Source of the DNA: Marinithermus hydrothermalis DSM 14884
Lineage (GTDB): Bacteria; Deinococcota; Deinococci; Deinococcales; Marinithermaceae
DNA: 64,000 nucleotides
Reading direction: 5' to 3'
Assembly: GCF_000195335.1 (NCBI RefSeq)
Contig: NC_015387.1
Coordinates: forward strand, 187,001 to 251,000
Of this stretch, positions 14,623 through 23,647 are shown piece after piece. Position 1 is the stretch's first letter; every line of letters starts with the position of its first letter. Made by a program: the position numbers and the translations under genes. The notes under the pieces are model-generated. The model did no database searches, had not been told where the DNA came from, and was given only the letters and a program-made list of their open reading frames with translations.

Positions 14623-15529
14623 ACTCCTCGGGCACGAGGAGGTCCGCGCGCGGCTGCCCACCTTCCGCGCGCAGAGCTTCCTCTTCACCGGACCGGAAGG
14701 CGTGGGCCGCCGGCAGGTCGCCCGCTGGTTCGCGTACGGCCTGAACTGCCAGGAGGGGTTCCCGCCCTGCGGGCGCTGCGCCTCGTGCCGCCTCGAGCCG
14801 CACCCCGACTACCTCGAGATCCGCCCGGAAACCGAGACCAAAACCGGCCGCAAGGCGCGCCGCGCCGTGATCCGCCTCGAGCAGATCGTGCCGCGCGCGG
14901 AGGAGGACCGGGAGAGCCTGGTGGGGTGGCTCGAGACCCGGCCCCGGTTCCGCGCCAAGATCGCGGTGATCGACGGGGCGCACCACCTCGGAGAGAGCGC
15001 GGCGAACGCGCTGTTGAAACTCCTGGAGGAACCCCCCGGGTACGCGCGGCTCATCCTGATCGCCCCGAGCCGCGAGCTCGTGCTGCCCACCCTGGCCTCG
15101 CGGACCCTCGAGGTGCGCTTCGGGCCGGTCGATGAGGCGACCCTTTCCCGGTTCACGCAGGACCCCGCGCTTTTGGCCTATGCTGAGGGAGCGCCGGGGC
15201 GGCTCGTGGCGGCCCTCGCCGACCCCGGGGGGCTCGAGCGCATGCGGGCAGCGGTGGACCGGTTGTTGGAGGCGCTCGAGCGGCCGGCGGAGGCCCTGGA
15301 GGCCGCGCTCGAGGTGCGCGCGGTCGCGGAAGGGCCGTTTGCGCCCTGGGCCTACTGGGCCTGGCGGCTTTCCGAGTGGCCGCCCGCCGCGCGCGCGGAG
15401 GCCCTCGAGGTCCTGGCGGAGCTGCAGGAGGCGCTCGAGGCGTACGTCAGCGAGGAGCTGGCCTATGCGTGGGCCGTCCTGGAGCTGAGGAGGATTCATG
15501 CAGCGATGCGTCGGGGTACGCTTGAATAA
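14597..15529 (+). CDS. holB: DNA polymerase III delta' subunit
   Basis: 310 residues of the clamp-loader AAA+ type. The zinc module CQEGFPPCGRCASC (about residues 51-64) and the conserved NALLKLLEEPPGYARLILIA block are present. The P-loop position reads GPEGVGRRQVA, lacking the Lys of Walker A, as expected because delta' does not bind ATP. It helps load the sliding clamp at the replication fork. It overlaps its neighbours on both sides (26 nt and 32 nt), and the following ricT is its usual partner in many genomes. Confidence 0.93.
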   Translation: MSGYGWDGELLGHEEVRARLPTFRAQSFLFTGPEGVGRRQVARWFAYGLNCQEGFPPCGRCASCRLEPHPDYLEIRPETETKTGRKARRAVIRLEQIVPRAEEDRESLVGWLETRPRFRAKIAVIDGAHHLGESAANALLKLLEEPPGYARLILIAPSRELVLPTLASRTLEVRFGPVDEATLSRFTQDPALLAYAEGAPGRLVAALADPGGLERMRAAVDRLLEALERPAEALEAALEVRAVAEGPFAPWAYWAWRLSEWPPAARAEALEVLAELQEALEAYVSEELAYAWAVLELRRIHAAMRRGTLE

Positions 15530-16292
15530 CGGGTCGCACAACCCGAAGCTGTACGACTGCGCGTTTGAGGGGGACCCGCCCCCGGTCGGGTGCTGGGTGG
15601 TGGTGCGCACCCCGCGCGGGCTCGAGCTGGGCAAGGTGCGTTCCGAACCGCGCGAGGCGAACAAACCGTACGGGGAGGTGGTGCGCCTCGCGCGCGCGGA
15701 TGACCACGAGCGCGCCGCGGTGTTGAAGGAGCGGGCGGAGGAGCTCAAGTGGTGGCTCAAGGCCCGCATGCGCCGCGAGGGGGTGGGCGTGAAGGTCCTG
15801 GGCTGCAGCTACACCCTGGATGGGGGGCACGTGGTGGTGCATTACGCGGCGGAGTCGCGGGTGGACCTGCGGCGGTTCGTGGGGGAGATCGCGCGCCGTT
15901 CCGGGGCGCGGGTGGAGTTCGCCGCGATGGGGCCGCGGGATCAGACCGCGTACCTGGGCACGCTGGGGGCGTGCGGGATGGAGAGCTGCTGCAGCACCTG
16001 GCTGCAGGAGTTCGCGCCGGTCACGATCCGCATGGCGCGGGACCAGCAGCTTCCCTTGAACCCGGAGAAGATCTCCGGGCCGTGCGGACGGCTCCTTTGC
16101 TGCTTACAGTACGAGCACGCGATGTACAAGGAGCTCCTCGCGGACCTGCCCAAGAAGAACGCTCGGGTGTGCAGCAAGGACGGAGTGTGCGGCAAGGTGC
16201 AGAAACTCAACCCCCTCGCGGGCACGGTGGACGTCCTGACCCAGGAGGGCGCGGTCGTGACCGTGCCGAAGGAGGAGCTTGAGCGCGAATGA
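15498..16292 (+). CDS. ricT: RicT/YaaT, PSP1-domain protein
   Basis: 264 residues with the PSP1 core and the two Cys clusters of RicT: GACGMESCCSTWLQEF and SGPCGRLLCCLQYEHAMYKEL, plus ARVCSKDGVCGKVQKLNP. In Bacillus subtilis RicT acts with RicA and RicF, bearing Fe-S clusters, to help RNase Y mature mRNAs. No ricA or ricF is visible here, so its partners are elsewhere or different. A good RBS (GAGGAGG) lies inside the end of holB, 32 nt before that gene stops. Confidence 0.92.
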   Translation: MQRCVGVRLNNGSHNPKLYDCAFEGDPPPVGCWVVVRTPRGLELGKVRSEPREANKPYGEVVRLARADDHERAAVLKERAEELKWWLKARMRREGVGVKVLGCSYTLDGGHVVVHYAAESRVDLRRFVGEIARRSGARVEFAAMGPRDQTAYLGTLGACGMESCCSTWLQEFAPVTIRMARDQQLPLNPEKISGPCGRLLCCLQYEHAMYKELLADLPKKNARVCSKDGVCGKVQKLNPLAGTVDVLTQEGAVVTVPKEELERE

Positions 16293-16573
16293 CCGCCCGG
16301 GTGGTCGAGGCGGCCCTCGCGGGCTTTCGGGTGAACCGGCAGGGAACGGAGGCCCAACTCCTCTTCGCGGACGGTAGCTGGTGGCACCTGCGCAGCGACG
16401 GGTTCGCCCGGTGGCACCAGGCCGCGGGGAGTGGGGAGGCCGCACGCCTTGCGGATCGGGTGGCGCGGTTCGAGATCACGCGGCGGCGGTGCGTGGTCTG
16501 GTTTGGGGACGGGAGCGTCCTCGAGGTGCGCGTTGCGGGGCGCCGCTGGGTCGCGGCGCCCCGGGAAGGGTGA
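16289..16573 (+). CDS. Small hypothetical protein
   Basis: 94 residues, Arg/Trp-rich, starting MTARVVEAALAGFRVNRQGT; beta-strand-like repeats FADGSWWHLRSDG and FGDGSVLEVRVAG suggest a small beta fold with two related halves. Its ATG overlaps the ricT stop, so it is the last gene of this operon. It ends 3 nt from the convergent permease gene. Function unknown. Confidence 0.6.
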   Translation: MTARVVEAALAGFRVNRQGTEAQLLFADGSWWHLRSDGFARWHQAAGSGEAARLADRVARFEITRRRCVVWFGDGSVLEVRVAGRRWVAAPREG

Positions 16574-16575
16574 GC

Positions 16576-17502
16576 TTACTTCTCGTAGGGCTTCCCGATC
16601 GCCGCGGGCGGACGGGCCCGGCCGATGAACCCGGCGAGGACCAGCATCGTGACCACGAAGGGGAAGGCCTGGATCAACGCGCCCGGCAGGATGTTCGCGC
16701 TGCCCAGCTGGATCGCCAGGGCGTCCGCGAACCCGAAGAGGAGCGTGGCCCCCAGGATCCCCAGGGGGTGCCATTTCCCGAAGATCATCGCCGCGAGCGC
16801 GATGAACCCCTTACCCGCGGACATGTTGCGGATGAACTGGTTCAGGAACCCTACCGAGAGGTACGCGCCCGCGAGGCCCGCGAGCACCCCCGAGAGGATG
16901 ACCGCGGCGTACCGCATGCGGTAGACGTTCACCCCCATCGAGTCCGCGGCTTCGGGGTGCTCCCCCACGGAGCGCAGCCGGAGTCCCCAGGGGGTGCGGA
17001 ACAGGACGTACCACGTGACCGGCACGAGCAAAAAGGCCAGGTACACGAGCGGGCTGAACTGGAACGCCCCCACCCCCCAGGTGGGCAGGCGGTTCACCAC
17101 CTCCTGTGAGCTCGTGGTGTTCCCGTACAGGTAGGAGAGGATGATCGAGGGCAGGCCGAAAGCGAGCAGGTTGATCGCGGTGCCGCTGATGATCTGGTCG
17201 GCCTTGTAGCGGATCGAGATTACCGCGTGCACCCAGCCCACAAGCCCGCCCACAACCGCACCGATCAGCACCCCCACCCAGGGGATCCACCACACCCGGC
17301 TGTTCGGGTCCGCCGCGAGGTACGGGGCTTCCAAAAGCTGGGTGCTGACCGCGGCGGCGAGCGCGCCGAAGAGGATGATGCCCTCGAGGGCGATGTTCAC
17401 GACGCCGCTCCGCTCGCTGAACATTCCGCCCAGCGCGGTGAGGAGGAGCGGTGCGGTGGAGCGCAGCGTCGCGGCGAACAATGCGATCAGGAAAGCTTCC
17501 AT
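16576..17502 (-). CDS. Nucleoside-type ABC transporter permease (NupQ/BmpC-like)
   Basis: 308 residues, about eight to ten hydrophobic segments, with the family signature FSERSGVVNIALEGIILFGA near the N-terminus and the later GKGFIALAAMIFGKWHPLG. This belongs to the BPD_transp_2 permeases that import purine nucleosides or related bases with a BMP-family lipoprotein. The ATG overlaps the stop of the partner permease (ATGA). No ATPase or binding protein gene lies next to them in this window. Confidence 0.88.
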   Translation of the reverse strand: MEAFLIALFAATLRSTAPLLLTALGGMFSERSGVVNIALEGIILFGALAAAVSTQLLEAPYLAADPNSRVWWIPWVGVLIGAVVGGLVGWVHAVISIRYKADQIISGTAINLLAFGLPSIILSYLYGNTTSSQEVVNRLPTWGVGAFQFSPLVYLAFLLVPVTWYVLFRTPWGLRLRSVGEHPEAADSMGVNVYRMRYAAVILSGVLAGLAGAYLSVGFLNQFIRNMSAGKGFIALAAMIFGKWHPLGILGATLLFGFADALAIQLGSANILPGALIQAFPFVVTMLVLAGFIGRARPPAAIGKPYEK

Positions 17503-19367
17503 CACACCACCTCTTTCCCGGCCTGCTCCTCTTTAGCCGCGAGCAGCGGATCCACGAAGTACCGCGGGAGGAAGCCGCCAGCAGCGATGAAGAGCACGAT
17601 CAGGGCCTGGAGGATCGTGACCAGTTCCCGGCTGATGCCCAGCTGCAGGTTGAGTTGCAGGCCACCCGTGAGCAGCACGCCGAACAACAGCGCCGAGAGG
17701 AAGACCCCAAGGGGCGTGTTCTGGCCGAGCAAGGCCACCGCGATCCCGTCGAACCCCACGTTGGTGGGCAGGGACTGCTTCAGGCGGTACTCGTCGATCC
17801 CCCCGCCGAGCACGTAGTGCGTCGCGGCCAGGCCCGCGAGCGCCCCCGAGATCGCCATGGCGAGCACGGTCTTGCGGGCGATGTTCACCCCACCGTACTC
17901 CGCGGCCTTGGGCGCGAGGCCTACCGCGCGGAGCTCGTACCCGCCCTTGGTGCGCCACATGAAGTAGTTGTAGAACCCGACCGCGAACAGCGCGATCAGG
18001 AAAGCTCCGTTCAGGCGCACGGAGGCGAGGGAAGGGGAGACCTCCATGGGGATACCCGGCAGATACCCCCCCACCAGGTACCCCAGCACCCCCGCGCCCA
18101 GTGCGGCGAGGAGCCGGTGGCCGAGCTCGAGCCGCCGCAGGAGGAGGTAGGCCAGAAGGCCCAGGACGCCCGCGAGGGGCAGGGCGAGGGAGAGGTGGCC
18201 GGGCCCCGCCCCGTCAAAGCCCAGGAGGTGGAGCATCATGGGGATGCGGGCCTCCTCCTGGATCTCGTAGCTGCGCGCCTCGTACCCGGGGTACTTGAAG
18301 GGGAGGTGCACGGTGTACCCGAAGAAGGTGTACTCGTTCGCGGAGATCAGGAAGAGGAAGATCGAGGCCGCGACGAAGTTCATCATGATGGTGTTGATGA
18401 CCTCGTGGGCCCCGAAGCGAGCCTTGAGCCACCCGGGGATTGCGCCCCAAAGCGCGCCGCCCGCCGCGGCCGCGGCGATGGCGAGGGGCAGGACGATCAC
18501 GCGTGGGCCGGGCAGGTACACGCCCACCAGCATCGCGGCGATCGCGCCCATCGTGAGCTGTCCGGGCGCCCCGATGTTGAACAGGCCGGCCTTGAACCCG
18601 AAGGCGACCGCGAGGCCGGTGAAGATGAGCGGCGTGGCGAGGAGCAGGCTCTGGAAGATCCCCGAGAGGGAGAGGACGGGCCCGAAGAGGAGCTGGAAGG
18701 TGTAGGTTACGGTGTCCAGCTTGATCGTGAGGTACGCGAGCCGGCCGGCCCCTTCGGGGGCCGGTACGTCCTTGAGGAGCCAGACCACGCCTGCGCCCGC
18801 GAGGACCGCGAGGAACATGGAGACGAGCGGGACGACCACCCCGCGCCAGCGCACCAAAAACGCCCGGCCGCCTGGGAGCTGCAACCGGCCCGCGAGGATG
18901 AGGGCCAGGCTGTAGAAGAACCCCGCGTACGCGCCGAGCGAGAGGGTGTAGCGCTTTAGGGGCAGTCGCCGGGGGGAGACGCCCTCGGCGAGGGCGGTGT
19001 TGTTCACCGCCCAGACCGCCTGGTAGAACAGGTACGCCTCCACGAGGAACGCGGCGAGCCCCACCCCCCCCAGGAGGTACAGGCCGCGCGCCCGCTGGCG
19101 GGGCGTGCCCACGAAGCTCAGCAGCGCCGCCGCGGTGGCCAACACCACCCAGAAGACGAAGAACGGCCCTAGCCAGCCCAGCTCGGGCAGGGTGCTCGCG
19201 CGGCCGGTCAGGTCGATCACGGACCAGGGCGTGACGAGCACGCCCTTGCCGCCAAAGGCCCGGTTCGCGACGACCCACGGGGCCACCGCGAGCAACGCGA
19301 TGAATCCTAGGCTGGCGAGCGGCAACCAAAGGCGGTTCAGGAAGAGTCCAGGAGATCCCTTGCTCAT
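17502..19367 (-). CDS. Nucleoside-type ABC transporter permease (NupP-like), long form
   Basis: 621 residues, longer than the usual 350-400. The C-terminal half from about residue 215 is the normal permease core (ATPLIFTGLAVAFGFKAGLF and NIGAPGQLTMGAIAAMLVGV, then FGAHEVINTIMMNFVA). The N-terminal extension adds several extra membrane helices (LASLGFIALLAVAPWVVANR and others). First gene of the two-permease operon, transcribed away from ubiE. The specificity is inferred from the family. Confidence 0.88.
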   Translation of the reverse strand: MSKGSPGLFLNRLWLPLASLGFIALLAVAPWVVANRAFGGKGVLVTPWSVIDLTGRASTLPELGWLGPFFVFWVVLATAAALLSFVGTPRQRARGLYLLGGVGLAAFLVEAYLFYQAVWAVNNTALAEGVSPRRLPLKRYTLSLGAYAGFFYSLALILAGRLQLPGGRAFLVRWRGVVVPLVSMFLAVLAGAGVVWLLKDVPAPEGAGRLAYLTIKLDTVTYTFQLLFGPVLSLSGIFQSLLLATPLIFTGLAVAFGFKAGLFNIGAPGQLTMGAIAAMLVGVYLPGPRVIVLPLAIAAAAAGGALWGAIPGWLKARFGAHEVINTIMMNFVAASIFLFLISANEYTFFGYTVHLPFKYPGYEARSYEIQEEARIPMMLHLLGFDGAGPGHLSLALPLAGVLGLLAYLLLRRLELGHRLLAALGAGVLGYLVGGYLPGIPMEVSPSLASVRLNGAFLIALFAVGFYNYFMWRTKGGYELRAVGLAPKAAEYGGVNIARKTVLAMAISGALAGLAATHYVLGGGIDEYRLKQSLPTNVGFDGIAVALLGQNTPLGVFLSALLFGVLLTGGLQLNLQLGISRELVTILQALIVLFIAAGGFLPRYFVDPLLAAKEEQAGKEVV

Positions 19368-19491
19368 AGCAGACGCGGTTCCTTATGTGTGATTCCAGCC
19401 CCCGTCCCCTTTGTGGGAACGCAAGGCTCACGCCCTCGATTGTACCCCAGGCGTCCGTTTACGGCACGCGGGATGGTAGACTCTGGGCTTG

Positions 19492-20202
19492 ATGCCGAAC
19501 TCCGAGACGCCCAAGGCCCAGGCTGTACAACAGATGTTCAGCGAGATCGCGCCGCGCTACGACCTGCTGAACCGCGTGCTCTCGCTCGGTGTGGATCAGC
19601 GCTGGCGCAGCGTCGCCGCGACCCTCGCCCTCGAGCCCGCCCCCACGCGGGTGCTGGACGTCGCGACCGGGACTGGGGACCTGGCCCTCTTGATGAAGCG
19701 CCTGCGCCCCGAGGCCGAGGTGATCGGGCTGGATTTCGCCGCGCCGATGCTCGAGCGCGCCCGGGAGAAGGCCGCCCAGCTTGAGCTCCCCGTGACCTTC
19801 ATCGAGGGAGACGCGCTGGCCATGCCGTTCCCCGACGCGAGCTTCGAGGCCCTCACCGTGGCCTTCGGGTTCCGTAACTTCGCAGACTACGCCCAGGGCC
19901 TCGAGGAGTTCTACCGGGTCCTTACCCCCGGGGGACGCGCGGTGATCCTCGAGTTCCCCCCGCCCCCCGCCGGGCTGCTCGGGCGCGGGTACCGGCTGTA
20001 CTTCGAGCGGGTCCTGCCCCGCATCGGCGGGCTGATCTCCGGAAAGCCCGAAGCGTACCGGTACCTGCCCGCTTCGGTTGCGCGCTTCCCCAAGCCCGAA
20101 GCCCTCGCCGCGATGATGCGTGAGGCGGGGTTTAGGGTGCGGTACCGCCTACTCACCGGCGGAATCGCCGCGGTCTTCGTGGGGGACAAGCCGTATGCTT
20201 GA
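19492..20202 (+). CDS. ubiE: Menaquinone/ubiquinone biosynthesis C-methyltransferase
   Basis: 236 residues: VQQMFSEIAPRYDLLNRVLS and the SAM loop VLDVATGTGDLALL, then NFADYAQGLEEFYRVLTPGG are the UbiE/MenG signatures. In a menaquinone-using thermophile it would methylate demethylmenaquinone at the membrane face. Start ATG 19492 is preferred over a TTG at 19489 because TAGACT (19477-19482) sits 9 nt upstream. It overlaps the next gene by 8 nt. Confidence 0.93.
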   Translation: MPNSETPKAQAVQQMFSEIAPRYDLLNRVLSLGVDQRWRSVAATLALEPAPTRVLDVATGTGDLALLMKRLRPEAEVIGLDFAAPMLERAREKAAQLELPVTFIEGDALAMPFPDASFEALTVAFGFRNFADYAQGLEEFYRVLTPGGRAVILEFPPPPAGLLGRGYRLYFERVLPRIGGLISGKPEAYRYLPASVARFPKPEALAAMMREAGFRVRYRLLTGGIAAVFVGDKPYA

Positions 20203-20728
20203 GGTCAACCCGTACCGGGAGCTGGTGGAGGCCCTCGAGCTGGGCCCGAACCGCGAGGCCCTTCAGGAGCGGTACGGCCTGGCCTTGGATTACGCGCGTG
20301 AGGCGGTGCAGGGCCGGGTGTACGAGAACGAGGCGGTGCGGCTCGTGCACGGGCCCCGGGGGCTGTTTTACGAGCTGAAGGCCGTTCCGGAGGTTTCGTA
20401 CGCGCGTTTCGGCGTCACCGCGGGGGAGTTTGTGGACGCTCGGGAGGTGCAGGGGTTCGTGTGGTACGCCCTCACCCTCGCCGAGGCGGGGGAGGCCGAG
20501 GTCCTGGTGATTTACGGTCCGAACTACCTCGAGGACGACGAGGACCTCTTCATGGCCTACACCCTGGACGGCGAGCGGTACTACCGCGGCGAGCCGCGCC
20601 AGGCCGAGCCGCTCTTCGTGCGGCTCGAGGCCCGCACGGGCGCGGAGGTGCTGGTGCGGGCGGCGGAGGGGTACCTGCGCTTCACCCTGGACCGGGGGGT
20701 GCCGGTGCTGGGGGGCGTGCACGAGTAG
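20195..20728 (+). CDS. Conserved hypothetical protein
   Basis: The ATG at 20195 inside the end of ubiE opens a 177-residue frame (MLEVNPYRELVEALELGPNR) with an acidic, soluble protein; VLVIYGPNYLEDDEDLFMAY is its clearest segment. I recognise no family or catalytic motif. Coupled translation with ubiE is likely. Longer alternatives starting further upstream would overlap most of the methyltransferase tail and are unlikely. Confidence 0.6.
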   Translation: MLEVNPYRELVEALELGPNREALQERYGLALDYAREAVQGRVYENEAVRLVHGPRGLFYELKAVPEVSYARFGVTAGEFVDAREVQGFVWYALTLAEAGEAEVLVIYGPNYLEDDEDLFMAYTLDGERYYRGEPRQAEPLFVRLEARTGAEVLVRAAEGYLRFTLDRGVPVLGGVHE

Positions 20729-20731
20729 AAT
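20726..20731 (+). promoter_or_regulatory. -10 box of leaderless GidA-like gene
   Basis: TAGAAT overlaps the preceding stop codon and ends 7 nt before the GTG at 20739. Confidence 0.55.
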
Positions 20732-20738
20732 CGGAGGC

Positions 20739-21422
20739 GTGGAGTACGACGTTCTGATCGTCGGCGCGGGATTCAGCGGGGCCGAGGCCGCGTACGCCCT
20801 CGCGCGGCGCGGGGCGCGCGTGGGCCTCATGACGCAGAGCCTGGACACGGTGTACCTGCCCTTCACGCCGGTGCCCGGCCCGGCACCCGAAGGGACCCTC
20901 CTCGCCGAGATCTGGGAGGCGGGGATCGCGCCTTGGGAGCTGCACCGAAAGGCCAAGTACGCCCTCGAGGCCGAGCGCAACCTCCACCTCTTCCAGTCCT
21001 CAGCGACCCGCCTCCTCGTGGAGGCGGGGCGCGTGGTGGGGGTCGCGACCTGGGAGGGGCCGCGCCGTCTGGCTGAGAAGACCGTGCTGGCCGTGGGCAG
21101 CTTCCTGGATCCCAAGCTGTACGTAGGGATGGTGGTGGAGGCGGCCGGGCGGCTGGCCGAGGCGGCCTATCCTGACCTGTACGAGGACTTGGTGCGGCAC
21201 GGGTTCACCTTCGTCACCCGCGAGGAGGCGGTGGCGGCCCAGGAGGGCCAGCCCGCCTACCGCGTGGCCTACGCGGCCTTCGCGCCGGGCGAGTGGCGGC
21301 GGGAGGACTTCCGCCTGGTGCGCCTGGAGGGCCTGTACGGCGTGGGGCTTTGCGTGCTGGGGCGCGGCACCTACGCCGAGATGGCCCTAGAGGGCCGGCG
21401 GCTCGGGGAGGCGCTCGAGTAA
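20739..21422 (+). CDS. GidA/MnmG-related FAD-binding protein
   Basis: 227 residues with an N-terminal dinucleotide fold DVLIVGAGFSGAEAAYALAR and a GidA-like second segment (LMTQSLDTVYLPF), later AEKTVLAVGSFLDPKLYVG. It is about one third the length of MnmG (about 600 residues), so it corresponds to the short GidA-related proteins found in Thermaceae. It lacks MnmG's tRNA-binding part; the reaction is unknown. Its 3' end overlaps the convergent mutY by 36 nt. Confidence 0.75.
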   Translation: MEYDVLIVGAGFSGAEAAYALARRGARVGLMTQSLDTVYLPFTPVPGPAPEGTLLAEIWEAGIAPWELHRKAKYALEAERNLHLFQSSATRLLVEAGRVVGVATWEGPRRLAEKTVLAVGSFLDPKLYVGMVVEAAGRLAEAAYPDLYEDLVRHGFTFVTREEAVAAQEGQPAYRVAYAAFAPGEWRREDFRLVRLEGLYGVGLCVLGRGTYAEMALEGRRLGEALE

Positions 21423-22367
21423 CGCCAGGATCTTCCGGTCGAGCTTCGACAAGGGGCGCGCGTGGGGGTCCTCCCCGGCTTGGGCGGTCCGAGCGTACCA
21501 CACCGCGACGGTGAGCTTCTTGTGCGTAAACGCGTGCCGCACCGTCCCGACCCGCCGCGCCGCGCGCACCCCGTACCGCGCCTGGAGGCGCTCGAGGGCG
21601 GCCTCTCCCTCGGCCAGGGGGAACCCCCAAAGCCCCCCGAGGCTCTTCCCGTCGCGCCGCTCGAGGACGTACCCCGCGCGGCCCGCGAGGACGAGGGCCG
21701 CGGCCGGAACGCTCCGGGCGGTGCGGGGTTTCGGGGCGGGGTAGCGCTCGGGGGTCGCGCGGCCCCGGCACCAGCGGGCCGCGGGGCAGGCCGCGCACCG
21801 GGGGGCGCGCGGCGTGCAGACCGTCGCGCCGAGCTCCATGAGGGCCTGGTTCCACTCCCCGGCCGCCTCGCGCGCCAGCAGGGCCTGGGCCGTTTCCCTA
21901 AGCCACGCCGGGCGAGGCTCGGGAACGGCGAAGAGCCGCGCCAGCACCCGGCGGACGTTGCCGTCCACCGCGGCGACCGGCTCGCCGAACGCGATCGAGG
22001 CCACCGCGGCCGCGGTGTACGGCCCCACGCCGGGCAGGGCCAACAACTCCCGGTAGGTGCGGGGCAGGCCGTGCGGCGTGGCCTCGGCGAGGCGCTTGAG
22101 GTTTCGGGCGCGCGCGTAGTACCCGGCGCCCTCCCAGGCCTTCAGCACCGCCTCCTCCGGGGCCTCGGCCAGGGCTTGGAGGGTGGGGAAGGCCTCGAGG
22201 AACCGGTGGTAGTAGGGGATCGCCTGCTCCACGCGGGTCTGCTGCAAGAGCACCTCCGAGAGCAGGATGCGGTAAGGGTCGGTCTCGCCCCGCCAGGGCA
22301 AGGCCCGCCGGTGCGCGCGGTACCAGGCGAGGACCGCGTCTTGAAACGGGCGCAATTCGCGCAGCAT
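21387..22367 (-). CDS. mutY: A/G-specific adenine DNA glycosylase
   Basis: 326 residues. Features in order: SEVLLQQTRVEQAIPYYHRF, helix-hairpin-helix LPGVGPYTAAAVASIAFG, catalytic Asp in AAVDGNVRRVL, Fe-S ligands CTPRAPRCAACPAARWC (C-x7-C-x2-C-x5-C) and a C-terminal NUDIX-like domain (GGLWGFPLAEGE). MutY removes adenine opposite 8-oxoguanine. Last gene of a six-gene minus-strand operon and overlapping the GidA-like gene end to end. Confidence 0.93.
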   Translation of the reverse strand: MLRELRPFQDAVLAWYRAHRRALPWRGETDPYRILLSEVLLQQTRVEQAIPYYHRFLEAFPTLQALAEAPEEAVLKAWEGAGYYARARNLKRLAEATPHGLPRTYRELLALPGVGPYTAAAVASIAFGEPVAAVDGNVRRVLARLFAVPEPRPAWLRETAQALLAREAAGEWNQALMELGATVCTPRAPRCAACPAARWCRGRATPERYPAPKPRTARSVPAAALVLAGRAGYVLERRDGKSLGGLWGFPLAEGEAALERLQARYGVRAARRVGTVRHAFTHKKLTVAVWYARTAQAGEDPHARPLSKLDRKILALLERLPEPPAL

Positions 22368-22377
22368 AGCGCCTCCG

Positions 22378-22809
22378 TTAACGGCTCCCGAGGAGCCGTT
22401 GGTGCTCCGCGAGCGTGCAGCGGTCCTGCACCACCCGGATGCCGTGCGCGGTCAGCGCCGCGGCGACCGCGTCGTTGCGGATGCCGAGCTGGAACCACAC
22501 CACCCGCGGCCGGGGGTGCATCGCGAGCAGGTCCGGGAGGTGCGCCGGCAGGGCCTCGCTCCGGCGGAACACGTTCACGATATCCACGGGCTCCTCGAGC
22601 GCCTCGAGCGCGGGGCGCACCACCTCGCCCCACAGGACGCGCCCCGCGTACACGGGGTTCACCGGCAGGACGCGGTACCCTTGCCGGTGCAGGTACGCGG
22701 GCACGTAATGCGCGGGTTTTTCCGGGCGGACGTGCGCCCCCAGCACCGCGATGGTGCGGGCCGTTTCGAGCACGGCCTTGATCTCCTCGTCCGTGCGGAG
22801 CTCGTGCAT
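22378..22809 (-). CDS. CoA-binding domain protein (YccU-like)
   Basis: 143 residues with the Rossmann-type CoA-binding fold: RTIAVLGAHVRPEKPAHYVP, YRVLPVNPVYAG and PRVVWFQLGIRNDAVAAALT. Such stand-alone proteins resemble the CoA-binding domain of succinyl-CoA synthetase but lack the catalytic domain; role unknown, possibly a CoA-sensitive regulator. Five bases separate it from the phosphoesterase upstream in the operon. Confidence 0.85.
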   Translation of the reverse strand: MHELRTDEEIKAVLETARTIAVLGAHVRPEKPAHYVPAYLHRQGYRVLPVNPVYAGRVLWGEVVRPALEALEEPVDIVNVFRRSEALPAHLPDLLAMHPRPRVVWFQLGIRNDAVAAALTAHGIRVVQDRCTLAEHQRLLGSR

Positions 22810-22813
22810 GCCC

Positions 22814-23644
22814 TTACCCTACCGGACTGAACCGCTCAGGCGCCGCTTGCTGATAGGCCCGCCAGGCCTCCGGGCCGAACGCGCGGCCCTCGCGCTCGAG
22901 CCACAACAGGAACGGCACCAGGTGCGAGCGCGCGGTGCGCAGCTCGGTGTAGAAGATCTCCGCGACGAGCCCGACCTCCGCGAGGAACCCGCTCGTGTGA
23001 AAGGCGCGCAGGGCCGCCTCGCGGTCGTAGGGGAGGTAGCGGTGCTCGAACCGCACCGCCTCGGACGTGATCTCGAGGAGGAGGTACTGCGCCCGGGGGT
23101 CGGCGTTGAACGGCGCGCCGACCGCGCCGGTGTTGAGGACGAGCGTGCCGCCGTGCTCCAGGACGAAGGGCTTGTGCGTGTGCGAGCCCACGAGGACGCG
23201 GGCCGGGTAGGCGCGCGTGATCTCGGCGAGGGCGGCCTCGTTCAGGTGGGGGCCGTACCCCTCGCGGTAGTGGCGCGGCGAGCCGTGGTGGACGCGGAGG
23301 CCGAGCGTCTCGAGCTCCACCCCGAACGGAAGGGTTTGGATCCACTCCAGGTGCGCCGCTTCTAGCTGCGCGGCCGTCCAGGCGAGGGAAGGGGCGAGCG
23401 GGTGGTCCGCGGCGAGCGCGGGGTCGCGCTGGGCCCAGCGGCGCACCAGGTCGTCGTGGTTCCCTAGCGTGAACCGGAAGGGGGCCTCCCACACCCGCTC
23501 GAGGACCGCGCGGTTCATGGGGCCCCGGTGGATCAGGTCCCCGTTCACCACCACGAGGTCCGGCCGGACGGCCTCGAGGTCCTCGAGGACCGCCTCGAGG
23601 GCGGGCAGGTTCCCGTGAATGTCGGCGAGGACCGCGAGGCGCAC
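22814..23644 (-). CDS. Metallophosphoesterase
   Basis: 276 residues, GTG start 23644. Motifs: LADIHGNLPALEAVLEDLE, VVNGDLIHRGPMN, LGNHDDLVRRW, VHHGSPRHY and VGSHTHKPFV. Same superfamily as the gene at 13876 but only distantly similar in the C-terminal half, which extends for an extra 30 residues. Likely a two-metal phosphodiesterase of unknown substrate. Follows nadE by 3 nt. Confidence 0.88.
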   Translation of the reverse strand: MRLAVLADIHGNLPALEAVLEDLEAVRPDLVVVNGDLIHRGPMNRAVLERVWEAPFRFTLGNHDDLVRRWAQRDPALAADHPLAPSLAWTAAQLEAAHLEWIQTLPFGVELETLGLRVHHGSPRHYREGYGPHLNEAALAEITRAYPARVLVGSHTHKPFVLEHGGTLVLNTGAVGAPFNADPRAQYLLLEITSEAVRFEHRYLPYDREAALRAFHTSGFLAEVGLVAEIFYTELRTARSHLVPFLLWLEREGRAFGPEAWRAYQQAAPERFSPVG

Positions 23645-23647
23645 GAC

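Noticed and set aside
17451-18959. Long plus-strand frame of about 500 codons
   Set aside because: It is antisense to the NupP-like permease, has the composition of a GC-rich shadow frame (Glu/Arg/Gly/His-rich) and no recognisable domain.
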